NCBI RefSeq assembly: GCF_016703145.1 | Contig: NZ_JADJCO010000003.1 | Location: 372,001-436,000, forward strand | Reading direction: 5' to 3' | Source: Ottowia sp. | GTDB lineage: Bacteria > Pseudomonadota > Gammaproteobacteria > Burkholderiales > Burkholderiaceae_C | Length of the DNA stretch: 64,000 nucleotides | Shown here: piece by piece, positions 9,014-18,288 of the stretch | Position numbering within the stretch: the stretch's first letter is position 1 | Layout of the letters: each line of letters opens with the position of its first letter | Made by a program: the position numbers and the translations under genes | Notes under the pieces: model-generated | Told to the model about the DNA's origin: nothing | Seen by the model: only the letters and a program-made list of their open reading frames with translations | The model's database searches: none

Positions 9014-10525
9014 ATGACCGCCGCCACCGCTGAATCACCCGGCACCCCTGCCGAATCGCTATCAACTCAAGAGCTGCAATCGCAGATCGTGCGCGGGCTG
9101 CAGGCCATTTTGCCCACTGAATCGGTGCTGTGGTCCAGCGAGGAGACCACGCCCTACGAATGCGACGGCCTGACCGCGTACCGCCAGCGCCCGCTGGCCG
9201 TGGCGCTGCCCGAGAGCTACGAGCAGGTCCAGGCGGTGCTGCGCGCCTGCCGCGCCCTGGGCGTGCCGGTGGTGGCGCGCGGCGCGGGCACGGGGCTGTC
9301 GGGCGGCGCGATGCCGCACGCGCGCGGGGTGACGCTGTCGCTGGCCAGGTTCAACCGCATCCTGGGCATCGACCCGCTGGCGCGCACCGCCGTCGTGCAG
9401 TGCGGGGTGCGCAACCTGGCCATCAGCGAGGCGGCGGCGCCGCACGGCCTGTACTACGCGCCCGACCCGTCGAGCCAGATCGCCTGCACCATCGGCGGCA
9501 ACGTGGCCGAGAACTCGGGCGGCGTGCACTGCCTGAAATACGGCCTGACGCTGCACAACGTGCTGAAGGTCAAGGGCTTCACCATCGAGGGCGAGCCGAT
9601 CGAGTTCGGTGCCGACGCGCTGGACGCGCCGGGCTACGACCTGCTGGCACTCGTCACCGGCAGCGAGGGCATGCTGGCCGTGACCACCGAGGTCACCGTG
9701 CGCCTGCTGCCGCGCCCGCGCCTGGCGCGCTGCATCATGGCCAGCTTCGCCGACGTGCGGCAGGCGGGCGCGGCGGTGGCGGCGGTGATCGGCGCGGGCA
9801 TCATCCCGGCCGGGCTGGAGATGATGGACAAGCCGATGACGGCGGCGGTGGAGGACTTCGTGCACGCCGGCTACGACCTCGACGCCGCCGCCATCTTGCT
9901 GTGCGAGAGCGACGGCACGCCGGAGGAGGTGGGCGAGGAGATCGCGCGCATGTCCGAGGTGCTGCGCGCGGCGGGCGCGACGCAGATCGCGGTGAGCGGG
10001 TCCGAGGAAGAGCGCCTGCGCTTCTGGAGCGGGCGCAAGAACGCCTTCCCGGCCAGCGGGCGCATCAGCCCCGACTACATGTGCATGGACTCGACCATCC
10101 CGCGCAAGCGGCTGGCCGACATCCTGCTGGCGATCCAGGAGATGGAGCGCCAATACGGCCTGCGCTGCTGCAACGTCTTTCACGCCGGCGACGGCAACCT
10201 GCACCCGCTGATCCTGTTCGACGCCAACGACCCGGACCAGCTGCACCGGGCCGAGCTGTTCGGTGCCGACATCCTGGAGACCAGCGTGGCCATGGGCGGC
10301 ACGGTGACCGGCGAGCACGGCGTGGGCGTGGAGAAGCTCAACAGCATGTGCGTGCAGTTCTCGGCCGCCGAGAACGCGCAGATGATGGCCGTCAAGCACG
10401 CGTTCGATCCGCGGGGCCTGCTCAACCCCGGCAAGGTGATCCCGACGCTGCAGCGCTGCGCCGAGTACGGCCGGATGCTGGTGCGCGGCGGCCGGCTACC
10501 GCATGCGGAACTGGAACGTTTTTGA
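9014..10525 (+). CDS. glcD: FAD-linked oxidase, glycolate oxidase subunit GlcD type
   Basis: A 503-residue flavoprotein of the VAO/PCMH family. The FAD domain shows ALPESYEQVQAVLRAC, the flavin-binding ARGAGTGLSGGAMP and IGGNVAENSGG; the cap and C-terminal part show FHAGDGNLHPLILFD and GEHGVGVEKL. GlcD oxidises glycolate or related 2-hydroxy acids to the keto acid, normally in a complex with GlcE and GlcF. No glcE or glcF follows here: the next gene is on the opposite strand. It could therefore be a stand-alone D-lactate or hydroxyacid dehydrogenase. Codons near 9058-9077 resemble the stem of the palindromic repeat family, so the N-terminal 25 residues may be partly repeat-derived. Confidence 0.88.
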   Translation: MTAATAESPGTPAESLSTQELQSQIVRGLQAILPTESVLWSSEETTPYECDGLTAYRQRPLAVALPESYEQVQAVLRACRALGVPVVARGAGTGLSGGAMPHARGVTLSLARFNRILGIDPLARTAVVQCGVRNLAISEAAAPHGLYYAPDPSSQIACTIGGNVAENSGGVHCLKYGLTLHNVLKVKGFTIEGEPIEFGADALDAPGYDLLALVTGSEGMLAVTTEVTVRLLPRPRLARCIMASFADVRQAGAAVAAVIGAGIIPAGLEMMDKPMTAAVEDFVHAGYDLDAAAILLCESDGTPEEVGEEIARMSEVLRAAGATQIAVSGSEEERLRFWSGRKNAFPASGRISPDYMCMDSTIPRKRLADILLAIQEMERQYGLRCCNVFHAGDGNLHPLILFDANDPDQLHRAELFGADILETSVAMGGTVTGEHGVGVEKLNSMCVQFSAAENAQMMAVKHAFDPRGLLNPGKVIPTLQRCAEYGRMLVRGGRLPHAELERF

Positions 10526-10583
10526 GCTTTTTTGGCCTATAGCCAGCACCAATATTGCGCTGACAGCTATATTATAAATAGCA
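10526..10583 (+). repeat. Palindromic repeat copy B
   Basis: TTTTTTGGCCTATAGCC, then CAATATTGCGCTGACAGC and the palindrome GCTATATTATAAATAGC. It fills the space between the convergent ends of the glcD-like gene and cutA and may act as a two-way terminator or barrier. Confidence 0.85.
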
Positions 10584-10585
10584 AA

Positions 10586-10933
10586 TCAAGCTGGCATGGG
10601 CCGATCAGCACCGCCGGAATTCTCGGCCACCCAGGCCGCGTACACCGGGTCGGCCGCCTCGGTGGCGATGGCGTGGATAGCGGGCAGGTCGTAGAGGTGG
10701 CGCGCGCGGATCGCCGCCTCCAGCGCCGGGTAGTGCGCGGCGATGGTCTTGAACAGCAGGCGGAACTCGGCGTCCTCGTACACCTGCTCGCGCCAGCGGT
10801 AGATGCTGTCGATGGGCTCGATCTGCGCGCAGGCGGCCAGCCGCAGATCGACGATGGCGCGCGCCAGCGCCAGCGCCTCCTCGCGCGAGCCGATGGTGGT
10901 GACCACCAGCAGCGGACGCGGCGGGCCGGCCAT
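10586..10933 (-). CDS. cutA: CutA1 divalent-cation tolerance protein
   Basis: A 115-residue protein with the whole CutA1 pattern: VVTTIGSREEALALARAIV at the start, RLAACAQIEPIDSIYRW in the middle (conserved Cys and Trp), and YDLPAIHAI towards the end. CutA1 forms very stable trimers and has been linked to copper tolerance; its molecular role is still debated. The ATG at 10933 follows GGAGG at 8 bp on the minus strand. The upstream extension in the same frame runs into repeat DNA and is unlikely to be translated. Confidence 0.93.
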   Translation of the reverse strand: MAGPPRPLLVVTTIGSREEALALARAIVDLRLAACAQIEPIDSIYRWREQVYEDAEFRLLFKTIAAHYPALEAAIRARHLYDLPAIHAIATEAADPVYAAWVAENSGGADRPMPA

Positions 10934-10990
10934 CTCAGACCACCTCCGCGCATCGCGCCACCCGCAGCGCATGAAACGGCGCAGGCATGG

Positions 10991-11107
10991 CCCCCTCTCC
11001 CCTCGTGGGAGAGGGTTGGGGAGAGGGGGCAACGCCTGCGTTCAGCGCCGCGCCGATCCGCCAGCCCCCCTCTCCCCAACCCCTCCCCCACGAGGGGGGA
11101 GGGGCCA
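10991..11107. repeat. CCCTCTCCC-type inverted repeat element
   Basis: Two C/G-rich arms of about 40 bp (10991-11030 and 11068-11107) are imperfect inverted copies of each other, each containing a CTCTCCCC block and a GTTGGGG/CCCCAAC block around CTCGTGGGAG-like hairpins. They are separated by about 37 bp. It occupies the gap between cutA and the class V aminotransferase, together with the tail described next. Confidence 0.75.
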
Positions 11108-11145
11108 CAAGCGCGCAGCGCGTGGAGCCTGGGGGCGGGTTCATG
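11108..11145 (-). repeat. Gene-end repeat module (GGCTCCACGC type), copy 1
   Basis: Immediately after the stop of the aminotransferase gene, the minus strand reads GAACCCGCCCCCAGGCTCCA then CGCGCTGCGCG. A very similar module follows the arginase gene at 32165-32202. Two copies at equivalent positions relative to stop codons suggest a transcribed 3' element or a repeat that favours such sites. Confidence 0.65.
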
Positions 11146-12301
11146 CGGTGGCGGACTCGCGCGCCGGGAAGCCCAGGCGGTCCAGCGCCGCGGCCAGGTG
11201 GCCGACGCTGCGGTCCACGTCGGCCCACTTGTCCAGGCCGAACAGGCCCACCCGGAAGGTGCGGAAGTCGGCCGGCTCGTCGCACATCAGCGGCACGCCG
11301 CTGGCGGTCTGCAGGCCCTGGGCGATGAATTTCTTGCCGTTCTGGATGTCGGGGTCGGTGGTGTAGCTGACCACCACGCCCGGCGCCTCGAAGCCCGGCG
11401 CGGCGACGCTGGGAAAGCCGCGCCCGGCCATCAGCGTGCGCACCTCGCGGCCCAGCGCGATCTGCTGTTCGCGCACCTGGGCGAAGCCGCGCTGCTGCGT
11501 CTCGCGCATGGTGCCCTGCAGCTTCACCAGCGCCATGGTCGGCATGGTGGCGTGGTAAGCGTGGCTGCCGGTGTCGTAGGCCTGCATGATCTGGTGCCAC
11601 TTCTTCAGGTCCATCGCGAAGCTGGTGCTGGTGGTGCCTTCCATCACCTTCAGCGCGCGATCCGACAGGCCCACCATGGCGCAGCAGGGCGAGCTGCTCC
11701 AGCCTTTCTGCGGCGCGCTGACCAGCACGTCCACGCCGACGGCCCGCATGTCGACCCACATCGCGCCGGAGGCGATGCAGTCCAGCACGAACAGGCCGCC
11801 CGCCGCGTGCGTGGCCTCGGCCACGCGGCGCAGGTAGTCGTCGGGCAGCAGGATGCCGCTGGCCGTCTCCACATGCGGGGCGAAGACGACGGCGGGGCGC
11901 TGGCGGGCGATGGCGGCTTCCACCTCGCCGATGGGCGCGGGCGCCCAGGGCGCCTGGCTGCCCTCGCCCACCCGGCGCGCCTTCAGCACGGTGACCTGCT
12001 CCGGCGCGGTGATGCGGCCGGCCTCCAGGATCTGGCTCCAGCGGTAGCTGAAGAAGCCGTTGCGCAGGATCAGCACCGGCCGGTCGTTGGCGAACTGGCG
12101 CGCCACCGCCTCCATGCCGAAGGTGCCGCTGCCGGGCACCAGCACGGCGGCGTCGGCGTGGTAGACCTCCTTGAGCATGGCGGCGATGTCGCGCATCACG
12201 CCCTGGAAGCGCTGCGACATGTGGTTGAGCGCGCGGTCGGTGTAGACGACCGAAAATTCGAGCAGGCCGTCGGGGTCGATGTGGGGCAGGAGTCCGGGCA
12301 T
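11141..12301 (-). CDS. Class V aminotransferase, serine/alanine-glyoxylate type
   Basis: A 386-residue fold-type I PLP enzyme. It shows VLVPGSGTFGMEAVARQF (cofactor phosphate binding), APHVETASGILLP, LDCIASGAMWVDM (Asp stacking on the PLP ring) and SAPQKGWSS with the Schiff-base lysine. Family members transfer amino groups from serine or alanine to glyoxylate or pyruvate; the exact donor cannot be told from sequence. The nearby glycolate-oxidase-like gene would make glyoxylate, which fits a role in two-carbon metabolism, but the genes face each other and are not an operon. Length is normal for the family. Confidence 0.85.
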   Translation of the reverse strand: MPGLLPHIDPDGLLEFSVVYTDRALNHMSQRFQGVMRDIAAMLKEVYHADAAVLVPGSGTFGMEAVARQFANDRPVLILRNGFFSYRWSQILEAGRITAPEQVTVLKARRVGEGSQAPWAPAPIGEVEAAIARQRPAVVFAPHVETASGILLPDDYLRRVAEATHAAGGLFVLDCIASGAMWVDMRAVGVDVLVSAPQKGWSSSPCCAMVGLSDRALKVMEGTTSTSFAMDLKKWHQIMQAYDTGSHAYHATMPTMALVKLQGTMRETQQRGFAQVREQQIALGREVRTLMAGRGFPSVAAPGFEAPGVVVSYTTDPDIQNGKKFIAQGLQTASGVPLMCDEPADFRTFRVGLFGLDKWADVDRSVGHLAAALDRLGFPARESATA

Positions 12302-12460
12302 GGGTGTGTCTTCTTTCAGGGGCCGGCGCGGCGCCGGGCATCAGCGAATCAGCTTAGCACGCGGTGCGCGGCCAGAGCGTGTCATGCCCTTCTCGCCCCC
12401 GCCCTGGTCCTGGCGTTCGGCAAGCGCCTGCTTAAAAAATAGCAATCCGCTGTCCACCCC

Positions 12461-15400
12461 TCAATCCAGCGTCATCAGGCTGGCATTGCCGCCGGCCGCG
12501 GCGGTGTTGGTGCTGACGGCGCGCTCGGTCACCAGCCGCGCCAGGGGCACCTGCGCGTCGCCCGGCGCCAGCGCCGTCACGCCGACGATCGGCCCGGGGC
12601 GCGCGACCATGGCGCGCGCGGCCTCGGCCGCCGCTTTGGCGCCGCCGTGCACCAGCACGGCGTCCAGGGCGACGGCGGGGCTGCGCCAGTCGGCCGCCAG
12701 CGCGACGCACGCCTGCACCGGGGCGGGCAGGCGCGCCAGGTCGTCCGCCGCGGCCGCCGGCCAGACGGCGCGGGCGCCGACGGCCAGCACGGCGGCCAGT
12801 TGCAGCAGCCGGTCGCCGGGCTGTCCGGCCAGGCACAGCACGCGCTCGCGCGGCAGCACGGCGTAGACGTTGCGCTCGCCGGTGGGGCCGGCCAGCACGC
12901 GCGCCTGCCCGGCGGGGCTGGCGGCGCCCAGCCGCGCGCAGGCGGCGGCCAGCGCGGCATCGCCCTGGGCCTGCGCCCAGTCGCGCAGCGCGGACAACCC
13001 GGCGCCCGGCGCGGTGGGCGGCGGTCCTTCCGGCGCCCCCAGCGCCTGGACGGCGCGCAGCGCGGCGTCCGGCGGGCAGCGCGAAAGCAGGCGCAGCAGG
13101 GCCAGCGGCCCGCCGGCCTTCGGCCCGGTGCCGGACAGGCCCTCGCCGCCGAAGGGCTGCACCCCCACCACGGCGCCGACCATGTTGCGGTTCACGTACA
13201 CGTTCCCGGCCCGCACGCCGGCCCGCCAGGCGGGCGATGGTCTCGTCGATGCGGGTGTGCACGCCGGCCGTCAGGCCGTAGCCGCCGCGGTTGATCTGCG
13301 CGATGAGCGCATCCAGCTCGCCCTGCCGGTAGCGCAGCACGTGCAGCACGGGACCGAAGACCTCGCATTGGAGCTGGTCGATGCGCGCGATCTCGATCAG
13401 CGTGGGCGGCACGAAGGTGCCGCGCGCCAGGGCGCCGGCGTCCTGCGGGCGCGCGGCCTGGTGCACGGCGTGGCCGCGCGCGCGCAGGGTGTCGATGTGG
13501 CGCTGGAGCGCGGCTTGCGCCTCGGCGTCGATCACGGGGCCGACGTCGGTGGACGGCGCGGCGGGGTGGCCCAGGCGCGCCTCGGCCATGGCACCTTTCA
13601 GCATGGCCAGGATGCGGTCGGCCACGTCGTCCTGCAGGCACAGCACGCGCAGGGCGGAGCAGCGCTGGCCGGCGCTGTCGAAGGCCGAGACCATCACGTC
13701 CTGCACCACCTGCTCGGGCAGGGCGGAGGAATCGACCACCATGGCGTTCTGCCCACCGGTCTCGGCGACCAGGGGCACGGGCTGGCCGTCGGGGTTCAGG
13801 CGCTCGGCAAGCTGGGCCTGCAGCAGGCGCGCGACCTCGGTGGAGCCGGTGAACATCACGCCGCGCGTGCGCGGGTCGGCGACCAGGGCCGCACCCACGG
13901 TGGCGCCGTCGCCGGGCAGCCATTGCAGCGCCGCGCGCGGCACGCCGGCGGCGTGCAGGCGGCGCACGGCCTCCAGGGCGATCAGCGGCGTCTGCTCGGC
14001 CGGCTTGGCCAGCACGGGGTTGCCGGCGGCCAGCGCGGCGGCGACTTGGCCGGTGAAGATGGCGAGCGGGAAGTTCCACGGGCTGATGCACACGACCGGC
14101 CCCAGTGGCAGGTGCGTGGCGTTGTCGAACTGATCGCGCGCCTGCGCGGCGTAGAAGCGCAGGAAGTCCACCGCCTCGCGCACCTCGGCCACGGCGCTGG
14201 GCCAGGTCTTGCCGGCCTCGCGCACCAGCAGGCCCATGAGCGGGGCCAGGTCGCGCTCCAGCGCGTCGGCGGCGCGCTCCAGGCAGGCGGCGCGCTCGGC
14301 CGGCGGGGTGGCGGCCCAAGCGCTGGCCGCGGCGGTGGCGGCGCCGAGAGCGGCGTGCGCGTCGGCCACGCCGGCGGCGCGCACGTGGCCGACCACGTCG
14401 CCATGGTCGGCGGGGTTGCGCACGGGCCGCGGCGGGGAGTTTTGAATGAAATCGGCCTCCAGCCCGCTTGTGTAGTGTGCTGTTTGCAATGATTTCGATA
14501 GCGTATCCAGCACGAGATCGTCGCCCAGGTCGAGTCCGCGCGAGTTGGCGCGCGCCGCGCCGTACAGCGCGCGCGGCAGCGGGATGCGCGGGTGCGGCAG
14601 GCCGGCCCGGCCCTCGGCGCGCGCGGCCTCGTCCACCACGGCCACCGGGTCGCGCACCAGGTCCTCCAGCGGCACCGAGGGGTCGGCGATGCGGTGCACG
14701 AAGGAGGTGTTGGCGCCGTTCTCCAGCAGCCGGCGCACCAGGTAGGCCAGCAGGGTCTCGTGCGTGCCGACGGGCGCGTAGATGCGGCACGGACGCCGCG
14801 GCCCACCGCCGACCACGGCCTCGTACAGCGGCTCGCCCATGCCGTGCAGGCACTGGAACTCGTACTGCCCCGCGTGGTAGCCCGGCCCGGCCATCCGCAC
14901 GATGGCGGCCAGCGACTGCGCGTTGTGGGTGGCGAACTGCGGGTACACCGCGTCGGGCGCATCCAGCAACTTGCGCGCGCAGGCGAGATAGCTCACGTCG
15001 GTGTGCACCTTGCGCGTGTAGACCGGGTAGTCGGCCTGGCCGTCCACCTGGGCGCGCTTGATCTCGCTGTCCCAGTACGCGCCCTTGACCAGCCGCACCA
15101 TCAGCCGCCTGCGCGTGCGCCGCGCCAGATCGACGAGAAAGTCGATCACCGCCGGGCAGCGCTTCTGGTAGGCCTGGATGACGAAGCCGATGCCGTTCCA
15201 GCCGGCCAGCCCGGGCGCGGCGCACACCTGTTCCAGCACGTCCAGCGACAGCTCCAGCCGGTCGGCCTCCTCGGCGTCGATGTTCAGGCCGATGTCGTGG
15301 CGCCGCGCCAGCGCCAGCAGGCCCAGCAGGCGCGGCACCAGCTCATCGAGCACGCGCTGGCGCTGCGCGCGGGCGTAGCGCGGGTGCAGCGCGGACAGCT

Positions 15401-16193
15401 TGACCGAGATGCCCGGCCCCTCGTGGACGCCGCGCCCGGCCGCCGCCTGGCCGATGGCGTGGATGGCGTCCTCGTAGCTCTTCAGGTAGCGCGCCGCGTC
15501 ATCGGCCGTCAGCGCGGCCTCGCCCAGCATGTCGTAGGAATAGCGGAAGCCCTGCGCCTCGCGCTCGCGGGCGTTCTTCAGCGCTTGCTCAATGGTTTCG
15601 CCGGTGACGAACTGCTCGCCCATCATGCGCATGGCCATGTCCACGCCCTTGCGGATCAGCGGCTCGCCGCTCTTGCCGACGATGCGCGCCAGCAGCGTGC
15701 CCAGGCCCGCCTCGCTGTGCGTGGCCACCAGCCGGCCCGTCAGCAGCAGGCCCCAGGCGGCGGCGTTGACGAACAGCGACGGGCTGCGCCCCACGTGCGG
15801 CTGCCAGTCGCCCCGGCTGACCTTGTCGCGGATCAGCGCGTCGCGCGTGGCGGCGTCGGGGATGCGCAGCAGCGCCTCGGCCAGGCACATCAGCGCCACG
15901 CCTTCCTGCGACGACAGGGCGAACTCCTGCAGCAGCCCCTGCACCACGCCCGCGCGCCCGCCCTGGCGCCTGCCGTGGCGCAGCGCGCCGGCCAGCCGCA
16001 GCGCCAGGTCGTGCGCGGCGCGCGCCTCGGCCTCGGGCAGGCGCGCCAGCGGCAGCAGCGGCGCCAGCGCCTCGGGCTCCGGCAGGCGGCAGGCGGCGGC
16101 GGTGGCCCGGCGCGGCGCGGTCGGCGGCGGCGCCAGCTCGGCCTGCAGGGCGGCGAAGGGCGAGGACGGCGGGTTGGAGGGGGCGGCGGTCAT
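12461..16193 (-). CDS. putA: Bifunctional proline dehydrogenase / P5C dehydrogenase PutA, with a single-base frameshift
   Basis: PutA oxidises proline to glutamate in two steps, using FAD then NAD. The proline dehydrogenase half is shown by NIDAEEADRLELSLDVLEQV and RLVKGAYWDSEIKRAQV. The aldehyde dehydrogenase half is shown by ISPWNFPLAIFTGQ, AETGGQNAM and catalytic Cys in SAGQRCSAL. Near 13217-13221 one extra base shifts the frame. Removing it joins RLAGR to VRAGNVYVNRN and the protein then continues to VSTNTAAAGGNASLMTLD, about 1243 residues in all. As written, translation leaves the PutA frame there and loses the final 250 residues. This may be a sequencing error or a recent mutation. Palindromic repeat copy C encodes an in-frame linker between the two enzyme domains. 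The start at 16193 is the first ATG of family-like sequence; one at 16229 is possible. Confidence 0.9.
14440..14505 (+). repeat. Palindromic repeat copy C, in frame inside putA
   Basis: TTTGAATGAAATCGGCC, TCCAGCCCGC and a degenerate AT-rich end, matching the family. It lies inside putA between its two catalytic domains. On the coding strand it reads roughly LQTAHYTSGLEADFIQ without a stop. The GLEADF piece resembles the GLEVDS encoded by copy I in the MFS gene. Confidence 0.85.
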
Positions 16194-16341
16194 GGTCGAA
16201 TGCAGCGGGAAGGCCGGACGATGCGCCATTGTTCCAGCCCGCCGGACGCATGTGTCACCGCATTCAGGCCAAGTCACCACACCCTCGCGGTGCGGGAAGA
16301 GGGCAGGAGCGGCGGGCGCCACCGCTGGGTCGAGGCGCCGG

Positions 16342-16409
16342 TTTTCAAGCAAAACTGGCCTTCAGCCCGCGTCAGGTTTGCGATAGTTGCTATTATTAAT
16401 GAAGCAACT
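16342..16409 (+). repeat. Palindromic repeat copy D
   Basis: TTTTCAAGCAAAACTGGCC, TTCAGCCCGC, then TTGCTATTATTAATGAAGCA. It lies in the 300-bp gap between the divergent putA and thioesterase genes, where otherwise only short spacers and the thioesterase promoter region are present. Confidence 0.85.
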
Positions 16410-16493
16410 CGGTGGCCATGGTTTGCCTGGATGCTGGTCCCGCAAGCCAGGAATCAACGATGATTCCGTGCCCCACCCACGGAGAGAAGAGAC

Positions 16494-16979
16494 ATGGACT
16501 TGCCCACCCACCAGCTCACGATGACTGTCCTGATGACACCCGACATGGCCAACTTCGCCGGCAATGTCCACGGTGGAACCATCCTGAAATTCCTGGACCA
16601 GGTGGCGTATGCCTGCGCCAGCCGGTATGCCGGCCGCTACGTGGTCACGCTGTCGGTGGACCAGGTGATGTTCCGCGAGCCCATCTACGTGGGCGAGCTG
16701 GTCACCTTCCTGGCCTCGATCAACTACACCGGCACGTCGTCGATGGAGGTGGGCATCAAGGTGCTCGCGGAGAACATCCGGACCCAGAAGACGCGGCATG
16801 CCAACAGCTGCTTCTTCACCATGGTGGCCGTGGACGACGAGCGCAAGCCCACGACCATCGCGCCGCTGCAACCGTCATCGTCCGAGGAGCACCGCCGCCA
16901 TGCCGCCGCGCTGAGGCGCAAGCAGCTGCGCCAGGAGTTCGGCAAGCGCTTCGATTCCGTCCGCGCGGCGGTCGGCTGA
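16494..16979 (+). CDS. Acyl-CoA thioesterase, YciA/hotdog family
   Basis: A 161-residue single hotdog-domain protein. The active-site region NFAGNVHGGTILKFLDQVA has the conserved Asn/Gly-rich turn and the Asp on the central helix, and a second strand contains YVVTLSVDQVMFREPIYVGE. Such enzymes hydrolyse acyl-CoA to free acid and CoA, usually as hexamers in the cytoplasm. A strong RBS (GGAGAGAAGAGAC) precedes the ATG. The C-terminal 30 residues are charged and variable. Chain-length preference cannot be read from sequence. Confidence 0.88.
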   Translation: MDLPTHQLTMTVLMTPDMANFAGNVHGGTILKFLDQVAYACASRYAGRYVVTLSVDQVMFREPIYVGELVTFLASINYTGTSSMEVGIKVLAENIRTQKTRHANSCFFTMVAVDDERKPTTIAPLQPSSSEEHRRHAAALRRKQLRQEFGKRFDSVRAAVG

Positions 16980-17242
16980 AACGGCCTGAGCGGCGTGCGC
17001 GGCGTGCGGCCTTTCGGCGCCGAAGCCCGCGCCCGCGCCAGGATGATGGCCTGTGCCCGATTCGCGGACCTCGAGCTCGACGAGCTTCAGCATCGTCCGG
17101 GCTTGTTCCACCGCCCGCGGCGAAGGATCGCGTTTCAGGGCGCCGCGCAGGCTGAGCTGATGTGCTCAGGCCAGCATGATTCCCCCGAATTCCCCCCGCC
17201 CGCGTCATAAACTCCGGCTCCCCCTCACGAAGCCCTTCCCCC

Positions 17243-18124
17243 ATGTCCTACAACACGCTGGCCTGGGCCGTCGACGACGGCATCCTCACGCTCACGCTCA
17301 ACCGGCCCGAGCAGATGAACGCCTTCACCGTCGAGATGGCGGACGAGCTGGAGGCCGCCTTCCACCGCGCCAGCGACGACGACGCGGTGCGCGCCATCGT
17401 CGTCACCGGCGCGGGCAAGGCGTTCTGCGCCGGCATGGACCTGACACGCGAGGGCAACGTCTTCGGGCTGGACGAAAGCCTGGCCCCGACGCTGGAGGAC
17501 ATGAACGAGCGCCTGGCCACGCCGGCCATCCAGCGCGGCGTGCGCGACACCGGCGGCCGCGTGGCACTGGCGATCTTCAACTGCAAGAAGCCGGTGATCT
17601 GCGCCATCAACGGCGCGGCGGTCGGCATCGGCGCCACCATGACGCTGGCGATGGACATCCGCCTGGCCTCGGAGAAGGCGCGCATCGGCTTCGTCTTCGG
17701 CAAGATCGGCATCACGCCGGAAGCCTGCTCGACGTGGTTCCTGCCGCGCATCGTCGGCATGTCGCAGGCGCTGGAGTGGGTGTATGCCGCCGACATCCTG
17801 AGCGCCGAGGAGGCGCTGGCCGGCGGGCTGGTGAAGGCGGTGCTGCCGCCCGAGCAGTTGTTGCCCGAGGCCTACCGGCTGGCGCGCAAGTTCACTCAAA
17901 ACCGCTCGCCCGTCGCCGTCGCCCTGGCGCGGCAGATGATGTACCGCAACGCCGCCGCGCCGCACCCGCTGGAGGCGCACAAGGTGGATTCGCTGGCGAT
18001 CTACTACGCCAGCCTGAAGGACGGCAAGGAGGGCGTGCAGTCCTTCCTGGAACGGCGCACGCCGGAATTCACGGCCCGCTGCTCGACCGACCTGCCGCCG
18101 TTTTACGCGGACTGGGCGAAGTGA
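17243..18124 (+). CDS. Enoyl-CoA hydratase/isomerase (crotonase family)
   Basis: A 293-residue crotonase-fold enzyme acting on acyl-CoA thioesters. Seen: LTLNRPEQMNAFT at the start, AFCAGMDLTRE (first oxyanion-hole segment), INGAAVGIGATMTLAMDIRL (second) and a C-terminal helical region ending YADWAK. It is slightly longer than classical enoyl-CoA hydratases, with an extra loop around residues 75-110. It may hydrate 2-enoyl-CoA or act in a degradation pathway. The 263-bp gap upstream holds no convincing gene. Confidence 0.88.
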   Translation: MSYNTLAWAVDDGILTLTLNRPEQMNAFTVEMADELEAAFHRASDDDAVRAIVVTGAGKAFCAGMDLTREGNVFGLDESLAPTLEDMNERLATPAIQRGVRDTGGRVALAIFNCKKPVICAINGAAVGIGATMTLAMDIRLASEKARIGFVFGKIGITPEACSTWFLPRIVGMSQALEWVYAADILSAEEALAGGLVKAVLPPEQLLPEAYRLARKFTQNRSPVAVALARQMMYRNAAAPHPLEAHKVDSLAIYYASLKDGKEGVQSFLERRTPEFTARCSTDLPPFYADWAK

Positions 18125-18155
18125 CCGCGCTGGCGCGTGTCCACGAACCGGAGGG

Positions 18156-18176
18156 AATTTTCATCTGACCCCATTT
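18156..18176 (+). repeat. GGGGTCAGAT-family motif, copy 1
   Basis: AATTTTCATCTGACCCCATTT. Related copies are at 19847-19866, 20039-20058 and, inverted, 21429-21447, so all four lie within 3.3 kb around the accessory island. Motifs of this kind are common beside REP-associated or IS200-like transposase genes in proteobacteria, but no transposase is present here. Confidence 0.6.
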
Positions 18177-18228
18177 CTCGCCAAGCCCTTCCTGGGATGG
18201 CCCGAAAACGTTGCTGCCAACCCTTGGC

Positions 18229-18283
18229 AAGGTTGACAAACGCCGCTTATAAGGTTGACAATAAACCACGATAAGGTTGTCAA
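18229..18283 (+). promoter_or_regulatory. Three 11-bp direct repeats at 22-bp spacing: probable operator/promoter of the HTH-HATPase gene
   Basis: AAGGTTGACAA at 18229-18239 and 18251-18261 and AAGGTTGTCAA at 18273-18283 are spaced exactly 22 bp, two DNA turns, and end 5 bp before the start codon at 18289. Each contains TTGACA or TTGTCA, which also resembles a -35 box. The helical phasing suggests cooperative binding of the winged-helix protein encoded just downstream, giving autoregulation. That binding is inferred. Confidence 0.6.
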
Positions 18284-18288
18284 TCCAT

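Noticed and set aside
10934..11107. Possible CRISPR-like array in the CCCTCTCCC repeats
   Set aside because: There are only two inverted, imperfect arms and no regular spacers; it is an inverted-repeat element, not a CRISPR.
12420..12445. Further copy of the palindromic repeat after putA
   Set aside because: Only a short TTAAAAAATAGCAAT stretch is seen, with no CCAGCCCGC half; too little to call.
16875..17165. Minus-strand open frame between the thioesterase and crotonase genes
   Set aside because: It partly overlaps the thioesterase gene, has no RBS and no known motif. It might be a gene remnant, but that cannot be shown.
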